Positions 12,562 to 23,717 of a stretch of 64,000 bases of DNA are shown here, piece by piece (the stretch's first letter is position 1; the number at the start of each line of letters is the position of its first letter). The stretch is from Pyrenophora tritici-repentis (lineage: Eukaryota > Ascomycota > Dothideomycetes > Pleosporales > Pleosporaceae): assembly GCF_003171515.1 (NCBI RefSeq), contig NC_089394.1, positions 620,001 to 684,000 of the forward strand, read 5' to 3'. The notes beneath the pieces are model-generated. The model did not search any database. It was given only the letters and a program-made list of their open reading frames with translations, and was not told the origin of the DNA. Both the position numbers and the translations under genes were made by a program.

Positions 12562-13193
12562 GATAATAATAATGGTGTTGTGGCTTGTGTGCCTGATTTA
12601 CCATGTAACAGAGATGGTAGTGCGATCTCGGTTCTCTTATCGAAAGGATTCAAGGGATCAGCTATGCGAATACCAGTGCATTTAACTCCGCATGCAGCCC
12701 TGCGACACTCGCTCAATCACATTGCAAAGATGGAAGCTTGTCGGTATCGCTGCAGCCTGGCTTAGGTGACGTCGCAAAAGTCTGCATCGCCTCATCTGAA
12801 ACCGGGCTACCGCTGTGGGGACTTGCTTTTTTCCGGCAAGCAGCTATGTGGCAAGATACTGTGGGGACAGCTGCACTGGCTCAGCATTCTGCAAAACGAA
12901 CAGCTACTCCAGGCTGTCGTAATCGTTACACTGTAGTAGATCTTTCTGGACAAAATCTGGTTCGGATGGGCAGGTGCCCGACTGGAGATGCCGAGGTTTG
13001 TTAAGCAGAGCGGAGGGGGAGAAATGGCTTTGGCAAATCAAATTGACGATACGAGTAGGATCACTGCCAAGCAGTGGCAGATGGTACGAATGCAAAACTT
13101 TAAGCATGTGCCGAGGCTGCATCTGTTTCGTGCTTATGCGCTGGATTCGCTTGATGAAGCTCATAGTCGCCGATTTGGAGTAGGCAACCGGGT
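12562..13193. other. Upstream region of the P450 gene
   Basis: This 630-bp non-coding stretch lies between the P450 start codon and the larger retroposon-like insertion. Apart from a short (TAA)n run just upstream of the ATG (around 12562-12572), I see no structured element. The insertion therefore sits within plausible promoter distance of the P450. Confidence 0.5.
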
Positions 13194-13207
13194 TTCTGTT
13201 GGACTTA
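13194..13207. repeat. Left target-site duplication of the 1.5-kb element
   Basis: TTCTGTTGGACTTA, identical to 14741-14754. Confidence 0.85.
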
Positions 13208-14740
13208 TTATTATTATTATTATATTTCCATTAGAGTCCTGTATCAGTCGGTGACTATGTAGAACTTTGGCTAAGCCGTTCTATGTATGTTGTTCAATAT
13301 GGAGTTTCTATAGGTCTTGTACAATTTGGAGGATAGTTGCGTAGTCCAATTTCCGAGCTAGTCTTCCATTGGCGCGGGTGCTAAAGAGCAGTGTGGTGAA
13401 CAGAAAGAGATGTAACAGCGAGCTCTTTGCGAAAAGAAATATTGTTTGTAGTTTTATACAGTGTCTGTCTGTTGTTTTGTGTAGGCGTCTGTACATAGGG
13501 ATCTACAAGAGAGAGAATAGATCTATACATCTAGTGCCTGGTCGATGTTTTGCTCGTGCGTGTGCTAGTGAAAGCAGGTGCTGGAGCGGTTCGGTATATG
13601 GGGTCGGTATATCGAGTCGGTTTAGGGCGTTCGGTAGAGAGGGTATTTGGTGTAGGCGTCTGTATATAGGGATCTACAAGACAGAATAGATCTATACAGC
13701 TATTGCCTAGTCGATGTTTTGGGCGTTTTGGTGTAGGCGTCTGTATACAGGGATCTATTATAACCTAACAATAATAGACCTATACAGCTATTGCCTAGTC
13801 GATGTTTTGCTCGTGCGTGTGCTAGTGAAAGCAGGTGCTAGAGCGGTTCGGTATATGGGGTCGGTATATCGAGTCGGTTTAGGGCGTTCGGTGGAGAGGG
13901 CGTTTTTTGTGTAGGCGTCTGTATATAGGGATCTACAAGAGAAAGAATAGATCTATACAGCTATTGCCTGGTCGATGTTTTGCTCGTGCGTGTGCTAGTG
14001 AAAGCAGGTGCTAGAGCGGTTCGGTATATGGGGTCGGTATATCGAGTCGGTTTAGGGCGTTCGGTGGAGAGGGCGTTTTTTGTGTAGGCGTCTGTATATA
14101 GGGATCTACAAGAGAAAGAATAGATCTATACAGCTATTGCCTGGTCGATGTTTTGCTCGTGCGTGTGCTAGTGAAAGCAGGTGCTAGAGCGGTTCGGTAT
14201 ATGGGGTCGGTATATCGGGTCGGTTTAGGGCGTTCGGTGGAGAGGGCGTTTTTTGTGTAGGCGTCTGTATATAGGGATCTACAAGAGAGATAATAGATCT
14301 ATACATCTAGTGCCTGGTCGGTATTTTGCTCGTGAGTGTGCTGGTGACAGCAGGTGCTGGAGCGGTTCGGTATATGGGGTCGGTATATCGAGTTGGTTTA
14401 GGGCGTTCGGGTATAGGTAGCATCTAGATATATAGGCCTATTACTTTGCAGCAATAGAGCTATATACCTAAGGAAGAGCCGTTGCTCTGTCGGTTTCGTA
14501 GAGGGTGCCTTCGATCGAACATCTAAAATCAGTTGGCGCACGGACCACTTGCAGAGATTTCTCTCAACTAAGGCCAGGTCACAACTCTGTTAAAGTTGCA
14601 GCGGCCAGCGCGCCCGCCACAACGCCTGCACGCAGAAACAGGCGTTGGAAACTGATTCTAGGAAGGCATTTCAATAGATTTGAGATGAAAAAAGGGTAAT
14701 CCAGGACCTTTTTGTCATCTCGAAAAGTTGGTGTTCGATC
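13208..14740 (-). mobile_element. 1.5-kb non-autonomous retroposon-like element sharing the SINE 3' end
   Basis: The element is bounded by perfect 14-bp direct repeats (13194-13207, 14741-14754). Its left end is a (TTA)5 tail at 13208-13222. It is followed by a segment (TCCATTAGAGTCCT, then GACTATGTAGAAC, then GCCGTT) matching the SINE at 10122-10180 in order and spacing at roughly 75-80 percent. The 173-bp tandem array (13481-14420) lies inside. No tRNA-like head is visible at the other end (near 14740), and no reverse-transcriptase frame is present. Trinucleotide tail, duplication length and shared 3' end point to the same mobilising machinery as the SINE. It could be a second SINE-like family, or an internally deleted LINE expanded by tandem repeats. 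Confidence 0.7.
13481..14420. repeat. 173-bp tandem repeat array, five long units plus one short unit
   Basis: Units start with GTAGGCGTCTGTAYAYAGGG at 13481, 13652, 13733, 13911, 14084 and 14257, giving spacings of 171, 81, 178, 173 and 173 bp. Each long unit also contains ATCTATACA(G/T)CTA, TCGATGTTTTGCTCGTG, GCAGGTGCT, CGGTATATGGGGTCGG and GGGCGTTCGG. The 81-bp unit (13652-13732) has lost its central half. The 13911 and 14084 units are nearly identical, implying recent homogenisation. Open frames across it are by-products of the repeat. Confidence 0.9.
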
Positions 14741-14754
14741 TTCTGTTGGACTTA
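14741..14754. repeat. Right target-site duplication of the 1.5-kb element
   Basis: TTCTGTTGGACTTA, a perfect copy of 13194-13207. Confidence 0.85.
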
Positions 14755-15405
14755 GGTAGAGTGGACATGTGGCATACCCCACATCTTTGCCCCGCGTATC
14801 GTCCAATTCGCCAATATCACATGTCAGACATCCGCGGATGCAAATCTTATATATAAATATACCATGCACTATATGTGTTTTCGCCCTATGGATCATCGTA
14901 ATCGAGGTTGCAGTTGTAAGCGGTGGTCCATGGTCTACTTTGGCATCTTGCATACTGTCTGGGTAAACCACAGCATATCCATCTAATCCTTCTTAGAAGG
15001 AGCAAAACTACAAGTTCATGTGAACAACACTATATCTGCAGTATCCTTATTCTGTGACATCAGAGCCCATCTCGCAACCTTAGTAAGCTTGCTCAGATTC
15101 ACATGAGATATGAGCATACCCAAGCTATCTCTATAGGGTAGATGTTTGGGGATAGCAATATGAATAGAGTGAAAGTAAATTTGTTATTCATTAAGGATGG
15201 GTGTTCGCAAAGTCCAGTCCTTACCATGTTTTCTTCACAATATCCTCCTGTAGGATTTTCCATTGGAGCCTTGAGTACTGAATCTATAGCCCCCTACTTA
15301 TCTATGTACTCCGTTACTCTCCCATGAGAGCTTTGATATTCACTAAAACATTGCGTAGGAGTAGTATCAATGCTCTTCGAACCAGAAGTCGAGGCATGTG
15401 AATGA
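14755..15405. other. Intergenic, 650 bp
   Basis: AT-rich non-coding DNA between the retroposon-like element and the 3' end of the alpha/beta-hydrolase gene. I see no gene or repeat here. Confidence 0.5.
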
Positions 15406-16320
15406 CTAGTCTACGCTCTCATTACGTCGCAAGTCACCGCCCTTTCTCATCAACTCCACCCTCTCTTCATCTCCAACGAGTCTCTCAGAAAGACCATGAG
15501 CATTGGCATGCGGATCAAGACCCGCGCATCTAAGGATGAAGCCGCCGATTAGTTGCTCGGCTTCGAGTGCATTCCTTGTTAATGCATGATCGTCTCCATC
15601 GAACAGCTTCAATTCCCGATCACCTTTGGTACCATACATCTCGTACAATTTCTCCGAGCACCATGGACTTAGAGTCCGATCGCCTGTGCCATGAAGAAGT
15701 AACAGCGGTCTTGGCGCAAGTGTCCGAATGCCCTCAGTCTCAGCTGTTTGACTGGCCACAGTCGCGCACCCGACTACGCGCTTATCCTCTCCACCAACTG
15801 TGAAGACCGGCGCGCCGCCAAACGACCAGCCTACAAGAACAAAACTCTTGACTTGATACGCGTATTCCAACTCTTTCATAGCTGCCAGGACATCTCGTAC
15901 ACAGTACTTGTTCCGCGCGGGATATCGATAATCAAGCCGCAATACGGGCACTGGCTGCTTCAGCGCGGCCAACTTGTCTGCCAAGGAAATATATATCGAT
16001 GCCGGGCCTACTACACCACCTCCAGCACCTGAGAGGAGTATTGCTGCCGTTTTCGAAGCTGGCGTTGCTGAAGTTGTTGGTGGTAGATGGACGAAGCCAG
16101 CTACAGATCCATCGGGACCATCCTCAACTTTCACTGAGAGAGGCTTGACTATACAGGTCTTCTGGGCACTTGGTGGATGAGAGAGGCCTAAATAGTCGTC
16201 GAGGCGCGCTGGTTTCGAAGGCGTAGATGGGCGAGAATTGGCTGAAAGTGATGTCCGAGGAGACGACATATCGCGAATCAATGTATCGATATGGCTCAAG
16301 AATCGTTTCATAAAGCACAT
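15406..16320 (-). CDS. Alpha/beta-hydrolase fold protein (dienelactone hydrolase-like)
   Basis: Single exon, 304 aa, ATG at 16320 (a second Met at residue 4 is possible). The first 45 residues are Ser/Pro-rich. The core has the oxyanion-type loop LLSGAGGGVVGP (about 96-107), the nucleophile elbow GWSFGG with Ser166, the acid in HGTGDRTLSP (Asp214) and the catalytic His in DGDDHALTRN (His245). All three triad residues are in the expected order and spacing, so it is probably an active serine hydrolase. The substrate cannot be read from the sequence, and no signal peptide is seen. KANL/DLH-type cytosolic hydrolases are the closest resemblance I can name. Confidence 0.9.
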   Translation of the reverse strand: MCFMKRFLSHIDTLIRDMSSPRTSLSANSRPSTPSKPARLDDYLGLSHPPSAQKTCIVKPLSVKVEDGPDGSVAGFVHLPPTTSATPASKTAAILLSGAGGGVVGPASIYISLADKLAALKQPVPVLRLDYRYPARNKYCVRDVLAAMKELEYAYQVKSFVLVGWSFGGAPVFTVGGEDKRVVGCATVASQTAETEGIRTLAPRPLLLLHGTGDRTLSPWCSEKLYEMYGTKGDRELKLFDGDDHALTRNALEAEQLIGGFILRCAGLDPHANAHGLSERLVGDEERVELMRKGGDLRRNESVD

Positions 16321-19300
16321 GCAATAGTTTGGATATCATCTGTATGCAATAATCTGTTGCCGCCTGCCATTCACTGTTGCCTCATAGCTTGCCACGAATG
16401 ATGTCACACCTGTGTAACACCGAAAGAGGGGTTCATCGGGATCGCTCAACTTCTAATTACACAGCCTACCGGGTGTAGTACTGTTCGATGCCATCGCCAT
16501 GAGGTATGGGCTGAGGATGGTTGTGGAAGGGGTGGATGTGGTTGCCGCCGCTATAAGGTCAGTACTAGCTCATCTGCTGCCCAATGTTCCTGCACCATGC
16601 GACAGCACAACCACAACATCACCATGCACCCATACCGCACACGTACAGCACCAATCAAAGCTCGCCATTACTACATATACACGCGTAAAAAAATGCCCAT
16701 GGGCACAGTAACATAAAAGAAATACGCCGGCATAGTCCGAGCGGGTGAGCAAGTCATCCTCGCCAACACGCCTGGGTACCGGTACCTTAACTACTGGCAA
16801 GCACAATGTCCAGGTGGAAGCTCAAGTCGCCGATCGCATCGGCCCCGCACGACTTGTAAACATGAAGCATCAGTTAGCAGTCAGGTACCTCACCTCATCC
16901 CGGTTACTGAACCCTATTTGCTCTCCGCAGCTTTCCTCGCCGCCGGTAGGCCTCCAGCAGGGTCCTATCTTTAGGAGCGCGGTGTACTAAGGCGTCGCAG
17001 GCATCCATTGACTACATACCACGTATTTCCCCCTTCCCCCTTCTCGACACCGCGCTTTTTGGCCTCACTTTACTCCGGAGATTTGTCGATGACGACCCCC
17101 ACATGCCGGGCGACGGCCGCCTCGTTAGCGCTGAGCCCAGCTGCCAGTTCACGACCGTCGCGTACAATAGAACGTACACCTAAGCCAAAAAATCTACGCG
17201 AATAACCACACACGCATGCAGGGAAGACCGCACGTCTTTAGACTCGGCCGAGTTTCGTGTAGATCGGTGGGGAGCTCGGGCCTGTTTATACGGGACCTTG
17301 GGATTATGGAAAGACTAAAGAGAGATCCTAGGACCCGGAAGAGGCTCGTATACATGGTCAAGCGAGCAATTGGAGTAGTTGGAGTAGACAAAGGCTGGTT
17401 AAAGGCTGCATGCTACCGGCCAGGGTGTGGGTCTCAGGCCATAGACAATCTGAGAAGGATGAGGCCGCGACGCCCCCACGAGATTGACACTGCATGCATG
17501 TCTACGTACCATACGTACTGTAAGGATAAGTGTCATCAATACCGCACGTCTTACCGGCTGATCTTCAGGCCCGATCGTTCCCGCGACCCCTTGATCCTTC
17601 TAAATCCCTCATCAGCCCCGGCATGGCGCTCCGGGGAAGCGCCTTACACCAGAGAAGTTAGCGAAAGGAAGTACCTGAGACATGCCTGTTACCGAAATGG
17701 CACACGTGGGTACACGGCTAGTTACGACATGGCTCTCGCTACGGCCCAGTGGAAATGTGGAGACGCTCACCCTGTACATTTTCAACGTCCAATCATTACG
17801 ACAAAGGACAGCATCGACTCCTCACTCTAGGCTAGCAGTGTAGACATATTCGGAACCCCACGCTGTACTGTATACGATCAGGCGTGACGTAGGGTAGCTA
17901 CACAGGGAGAAGTCTATGATGGCGTTGCAGATCTTGCCGTCTTCCGGGCCGCGTATAACGTCGTGTTGTAGATGCGGGAAGTTTAAAACGTCTTGATTTG
18001 TTCCATTAGATCGATTATGGAATCTTTTCAGGTTCTGGCATGACATCTCAGTACTTTGTAGAGATTTAGATGAATAGCTCAACGTGATTGTCAATCTTGT
18101 TCACCTGACGATGCGTCTCATACTGCCATAAATCACCTCTTCTTCATCCTCGTATCTCCCCTCTACTACCGTTTCTTCGTCATTTCCTCTTCGCGTCTTA
18201 ATCATGAGTCCACAATGACAACCGAATGCTCGGCCATTCTGGTATAAGCGACATAACCCATACCGCAGATTGTGTAGATAATTGTCTCGTTGCTCACTTA
18301 GGACATATATGGCAGGTGTTTACAAGCGGTACATACCTCTAGGCTTACTAGTGATAACACACAAGACCACATCCCGTCATGGGCGTGTATGAGAAACCCC
18401 CCCCCCCCCCAGCCGCAAAGTGAAGAAGTGGAAATATATACGCTCCCAGCGTCAACCATACCACACCGCAAAATGGCACAGGTAATGGAAACTTGAGTAT
18501 CCTATACGTATATGGTGCCACATCTGCATACCGTACCGTAACACCCATGAAGTTGAAGAACCCTACACTAGATCTAAGCGGTACACCCTGCGACTTCTCA
18601 CATGTAGGAGAGTGGTTTGGGATAGAGATGGGTAGTAGGGAAATGCGATAATAAACCATGTCTCGAGGTTGTGAGACAAGACAAAATACACACGTGTAAG
18701 AGCGACGTAGAGAAGGCGGGATGACCAAGTCAGAAAATATATGAGGTGACAATCTCGTCATGTCGCACAACTAACTACCCACCTACCAAAATGCGTAAGT
18801 AGAAGCTCACATATTGGGCGAGAGTGTAATTGCTTATCCCTCCCCGGCACGTCCTTCACTCTTTCATTTGCCTTCCCACAAACAAACGCTCCGACCAGCT
18901 AACTTACTAGACATCCACACCACACACACACATCAGTCCACAAAGTCCAAACCACAATTACTCATGTACATAAGCAAATTAACGCAATTTTCCATCAAGT
19001 TAAGCAGAACGGAGAAGTGCCTGAACGGTGGTTATCCGACGAACGGGTCCTGCTTCTGAATAGTACGCTTAAGTTTTTGGAATTTTTTTGGCGTAAGTTC
19101 AAATCACATGTAGTTTTAGATATTTTTGCTTTCTTTTTGCTCTTCGTGGTGATGATGCTGGAGATGAGATGAGATGGAGGATAAGACGGAACTTGGAACT
19201 ACTATAAGTGATGACACGGAAAGAATTGACGCAAGTTACCAGGCAAAAAGTGGTATCTGAAATTCATACTATGTAACCATTGACATCTTTAAAACCTAAA

Positions 19301-19338
19301 TAGACGCCATAAACCTTTTCATCGTCAAAATTTCAAGC
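16321..19338. other. Intergenic, 3.0 kb, no supported gene
   Basis: The stretch between the hydrolase start and the Rrp12 stop codon contains only unsupported short frames. The longest is a 204-codon frame at 17216-17830 with no recognisable motif. A C14 homopolymer lies at 18397-18410. Confidence 0.5.
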
Positions 19339-22300
19339 TCACTTGGGTCCACTCCACTTGCCACCCATACCCCTTCCTCTAAACCCTCCATGACCACCCC
19401 TTCCCCTCGGACTCTTCGTCTTCTCAACTCTTCCCTTTGCCCCACCCCTTCCCTCTCCACCGCTAACATTGCCACCCCGTGACTTTTCCTGGCCTAGAGC
19501 TCTTCGCTGAGGTTTCTGGCCGCCACGGCCATTCTTCAGTGCGCCTCTACCCATACCGGACCCGGACTTTGCTTTGCGAACTTCCTGCCAATCAGCCTCC
19601 TCGCCATCGTCATCCATGTCCATTTCGTCGTCTTCGTGGGTACGCTTGTTGCTGAACTTGAGGCGACCTTTTTGACCTGCTTGGGCAGTATCGCGGCCGC
19701 GGATGGCGTCGACGTAGGCGTTGATACCGGCTTCGAGACTAGTGTTTTGATCGTCAATGTCCATGAGTACGTCTTCATCGTCGGCGATGTGTTTGCTCTT
19801 GGATTTCTTGCCCTTGATTTCGGTTTCGTTGTCTGAGTCGCCGAGGATGAGCTTGCCGTCTTCGTTTGTGCGGGCGTTGATCTTTGTGGGCTGTTTGCGT
19901 TGGCGTAAGGGCTTGGTGGAGGATATGTTGCCGAGGGCGCGCTTGGAGAGAAGATCGAGCGGTTCGTCTTCATCTTCGATGATGTATGTCTTGCCGCCCT
20001 TTGCGCCGCCTCGCTGCTGCTTGCTCTGGCTCTTGACGAATTCGTCTTCAGAATCGCCTTCACTCTCTTCGCTTTCGCTGCCGTACACGGCTTGGTCGTA
20101 CTCGCTTTCAAACTTACCCTTGCGCTTCTCAGTTGGCTCTTCGCCATCCTCTGCCGCTTGCTGCTTCTTCTTCTTGCGTTGCTCGCGCGTTTTGCGGATG
20201 TTAGTGATGAGCTTGCGGTCCTCAGCAGGAGTGCACCGCTCGACTTCTTCAACACCGAACTTGCGCACCATGCGCTCCACAATGTGCTTGACCTTGGCTT
20301 TGAAGTGCGCCTTGTGTTCATGACTCCACACCATCAAGTTCTTCAGTAGAACATTCAGTCGCGGTCGTACAAGTGACTCTGGTAGCGAAATGACTTCGAC
20401 TTTGACGAAACCAAGCACACTGCGCACGATTTCGCGGTTGGGGTTCTGGAGGAAAATATCCATGAGATCACAGAGGTTTGTAATGGTTTCTTTCGATAAC
20501 CGCGAATGAAACTGGTAAAGGATGCGAGTGACGGCAGTAATGGACGCGGAAATCATGTGTGGGGTAGTGGCAGCGAGACCAGCAGATACCATGGTGAAGT
20601 ACTCCTCGAGCGAAGCTTCCACAGTCGGTGCATCCGCCGGCATGTTGGGTACCTTGGCTTGTATGACTTGGCCCCCCTCTGCCATCTTTTCACCCATTGC
20701 CACAAGGAGGTTGTAAGCAGCTTCTCGCGCCTTTTCGTTTGTCTCCTTGGCGGAAATGACCACTTCGGAGAGAATTGACGGGATGAAGTGCAGATCGCTT
20801 TGTGGCAAAGATTCGATAATCTGGAATAGAGCATTGAGTCGATCCCTCCGCGCAGGAGCTGTAGCCTTCTCAGCACCTCCTAGCAACAACTGCTGCAGTT
20901 CGCCGTTGCGCTCTTTCAGGGCTGCTTTGCCCATTTCAGATTCTGCAAGACGTGGGATTAACTTGTATGCTTTCTTCTGTAGCTGCGGCTCGTTTTCCCG
21001 GTTGATCATGATCTCAGCCATACGGAAAAGCGAACGGTAACTGTCGCGTGGGAGGTATAGGGCGATGGTGATGATGAGATCCATCAGAGTATGACTCATT
21101 GGCGGCATCTTGTTTGGCCCTGTCTCCTGCTTCTGCTTGTTTGCTTGCGTCTGGGAGCCAGGCTCAGGTAGAGAAGCCTCCAGGTTAGTCGCGACTCGTT
21201 CGAAAGTCTCCATGAGTTCCTTCTCAGGTATAATGCTCAGATAGGCGTTGATGGTCCGGAGGATGGTGCCACGGTACTGCGGCAGAGTCTGACTGTATAC
21301 GTTAAACAGGACCGCAAGCATGTTACTCGCGAAACCTGCTAGGTGCTCAAGATTCTTCTTTGCGTCAGTTTTTGATATTCGAGCTTGTGCCAGTAGATCG
21401 TCCTCAGATTCCAGCTCCACAATTGCTTTGTTGCTGTCAACCAAGTTTTGCAGGGCTCGGCAGACGTCCGTTCGGAGGTCGGCTTGGCCGTAGAGCAGGT
21501 TTGCTAGCATCTCACAGAAACTCTGGTCAAAGGCCTCAACCAGATCCAGCGGCAAATCACAGTAGCCGGGCAGAATAGACCAAATTTGCTGCACAACAGT
21601 CTCGAATACCTTGATCTCCATGGTCTTCTCCTTTTCCCCGTGATCGATGACTTTTTGGTAAAGCTCTTCACTCAGCGGAACCATCTCGGCTCTGAAGTGT
21701 GCGAGCTTGGTGTTGTGTACGGAATCGCGCAGAAGCGGCAGCATCCACACTCGTCCAGTCTGGCCAGGTGGCGGTCGCGGTAGGTTCAAGGGGAGAATAT
21801 CAAGCACCACGTCAGGTCCCATTGCGCTGATGGCTCTTGAGATGACAGAATCCGCCTCCTTCTTGCCCGCGAAGCTGTCGTTGCCCCTCAAATCTCCGAC
21901 AACGCTCAACACAGGCTTCAGGATGGGATCCGAGCGCCACCTGAGTGTCTCGAACATGGCAGACAGGACGCTGAACACCTCCATCCACGCAGCCTGGTAC
22001 TTGACACTCAGCAAGTCTTGCGCAATCTTTGCTACCTTCTCCAAAGTCTTCTCGTCGTATATGGATGGCTCAAGAATAACGCTGTCAGGTACGAGGTTTA
22101 CGAGGAAGGAAATCAGGCATTCGGATGCGGATATGCGGATGTTGTGTGATGAGGATGTAAGGAACTCGGCGATGAGTATGAAAAGGTCGGGGAGTTTCAT
22201 AAAAGTGTCTTCGGGCTCTATCTGAGCGGAAACTTCGTAGCCTCGCGAGATGACCGCTATCCACGGCGGAAGGAGCTGGGTATCGTTTTTGGAGGGCTGC

Positions 22301-23242
22301 AGTTCGGAAATGACTTCGAGGAGCCTGGGTAGCTTCGCAGACGCAAGTTCATCAGCCATACCGGCAAAGATGACCTCGAAAATCTCAAAGGCGGCCATGG
22401 TCAAGAACTCGTTGGTCGACTTTGAGATGTTCAACAGCAGCTCACACAGGACGTCAATCTTGCTGCTGGGCCACCCGCCAGACGAAGTCGCAATCGTTTT
22501 GATGAGCTGCAAAGCGTGTATCAGATCTGGATCTTTGTTATCCGCGTCCTTCTTTCCCTTGTTCTTCCGCGATTTGGCTGCTGCCTCTGCCGCAATGTCC
22601 TTGAGCATCTTCTGCGCCGTTTCAGCGCACATGTCTGCCGCAGGGTGATCTAGGGCAGGGCTCGGTGGCGGGTTTGCCAGCACTTTCTTGAGCGCCTCCT
22701 GCGCCCTCTTCCTCACTTTTGGCCTGTGGTCTACAGCGATCTGTAGCAGACCCGCGACAGCCCTGCGCGGGCTAATTGTCGTCTGTGGCAGCTCCCATGC
22801 TCGCGCATCTTGCACAACCAGCAATGACTCCAAACATCCTATTGAAGACCGGATGAGTGGCGCATCGGCATCTTGGGCAGTGAGAGCGGGCGCAATATTG
22901 GTGAGGATGTCGGTAAATTTTGAGCGCAACAGCGAGGCGGGGACGTTGGGAGTGACGAGGTCGAGCAGGTAGATAGTCGCCGTCGCGGTATCCTTGTTCG
23001 CGATACCCTGCGCAGTGATCTGGCGGGCAAGCAGCGAAAGTAAAGCGGCGAAGTATGCTGTGGGCGTAAATTCCGACTTCTGCTGGCGCAGCGTGTCTTC
23101 GATGGCTGAGAGCAGCACATGCGTCTAAATCTTGTAAGTACACACAGAACCGCGCATACAAACTGGACATGTAACTTACCTGCTGCTGACCCTGCAGTTT
23201 CGGGTTATCCCGGATCTTGGTCAGCCTCTCCTCGAGCGACAT
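19339..23242 (-). CDS. RRP12: Rrp12, ribosomal RNA processing/pre-ribosome export HEAT protein
   Basis: Two exons, 23242..23180 (21 codons, MSLEERLTKIRDNPKLQGQQQ) and 23124..19339, with a 55-bp intron; 1282 aa. The sequence is alpha-helical and HEAT-like throughout, with the NUC173-type region in the first half. A charged C-terminal tail follows, with acidic patches (SESEESEGDSEDE, DEMDMDDDGEEADW) and a basic RGG-rich end (RGRGGHGGFRGRGMGG). Length and layout match yeast Rrp12, a nucleolar/nuclear protein that binds pre-40S and pre-60S particles and Ran and assists rRNA maturation and export. The ATG at 23242 has a short first exon; in-frame sequence further upstream lacks an ATG. Confidence 0.93.
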
Positions 23243-23717
23243 GACAGGCAAAGTTGGGATGTTTGTAGACAACTTCGCTGTCGGCGGCTTCAATTTTTGG
23301 CCTCGAACTTTTTTGACACGGCAGGGATCATGCCGCGCGCTAGTTAACTATCGATAGCCCTGCACGGCCCTAATCCCCACAGAGCCCCACTCCACCCTTC
23401 TGCCTCCTAGCCATCACACATTGAACAGCAGTATTGATCCAGTATTGTTACTTGCAGTCGCAAATTATTCATCTGTATCGTACAATTACGAGCTAATGTA
23501 AACTAAAGAAGTAGGGTATAAAAACATCGAAAGCCTTGATACAAAACCCCCTTGTCCCAAACATGTCCAAATCGAATGTACATCCAAGTAAGGTCAAAGC
23601 CCTTACTTCATACTGCGCATTGCTCCCCGGTGTTCCCTACTCTGACATAACAAAGCATTAGACAGCTCGTGAGCTGCCGCGAAGGCAAGTATAAAAAGGA
23701 AATGCAAACAAAGAAGA
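23243..23717. other. Rrp12 promoter region and DOCK 3' flank
   Basis: The 475-bp gap holds the upstream region of the minus-strand Rrp12 gene and the downstream region of the minus-strand DOCK gene. I see no other gene. Confidence 0.55.

Noticed and set aside
13481..14420. CRISPR-like or coding repeat array
   Set aside because: The units are contiguous 173-bp tandem copies without unique spacers, in a eukaryotic genome, and open frames differ between units.
17216..17830. 204-codon open frame on the plus strand
   Set aside because: Arg-rich, irregular sequence without recognisable features, in a gene-poor region. No splice-supported extension.
19757..20323. Long plus-strand frame opposite Rrp12
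   Set aside because: Antisense shadow of the charged Rrp12 C-terminus; Ser-rich composition results from Glu/Asp/Lys codons read backwards. The same holds for long frames opposite Snu66 (38426-39150) and DOCK (25540-26292).
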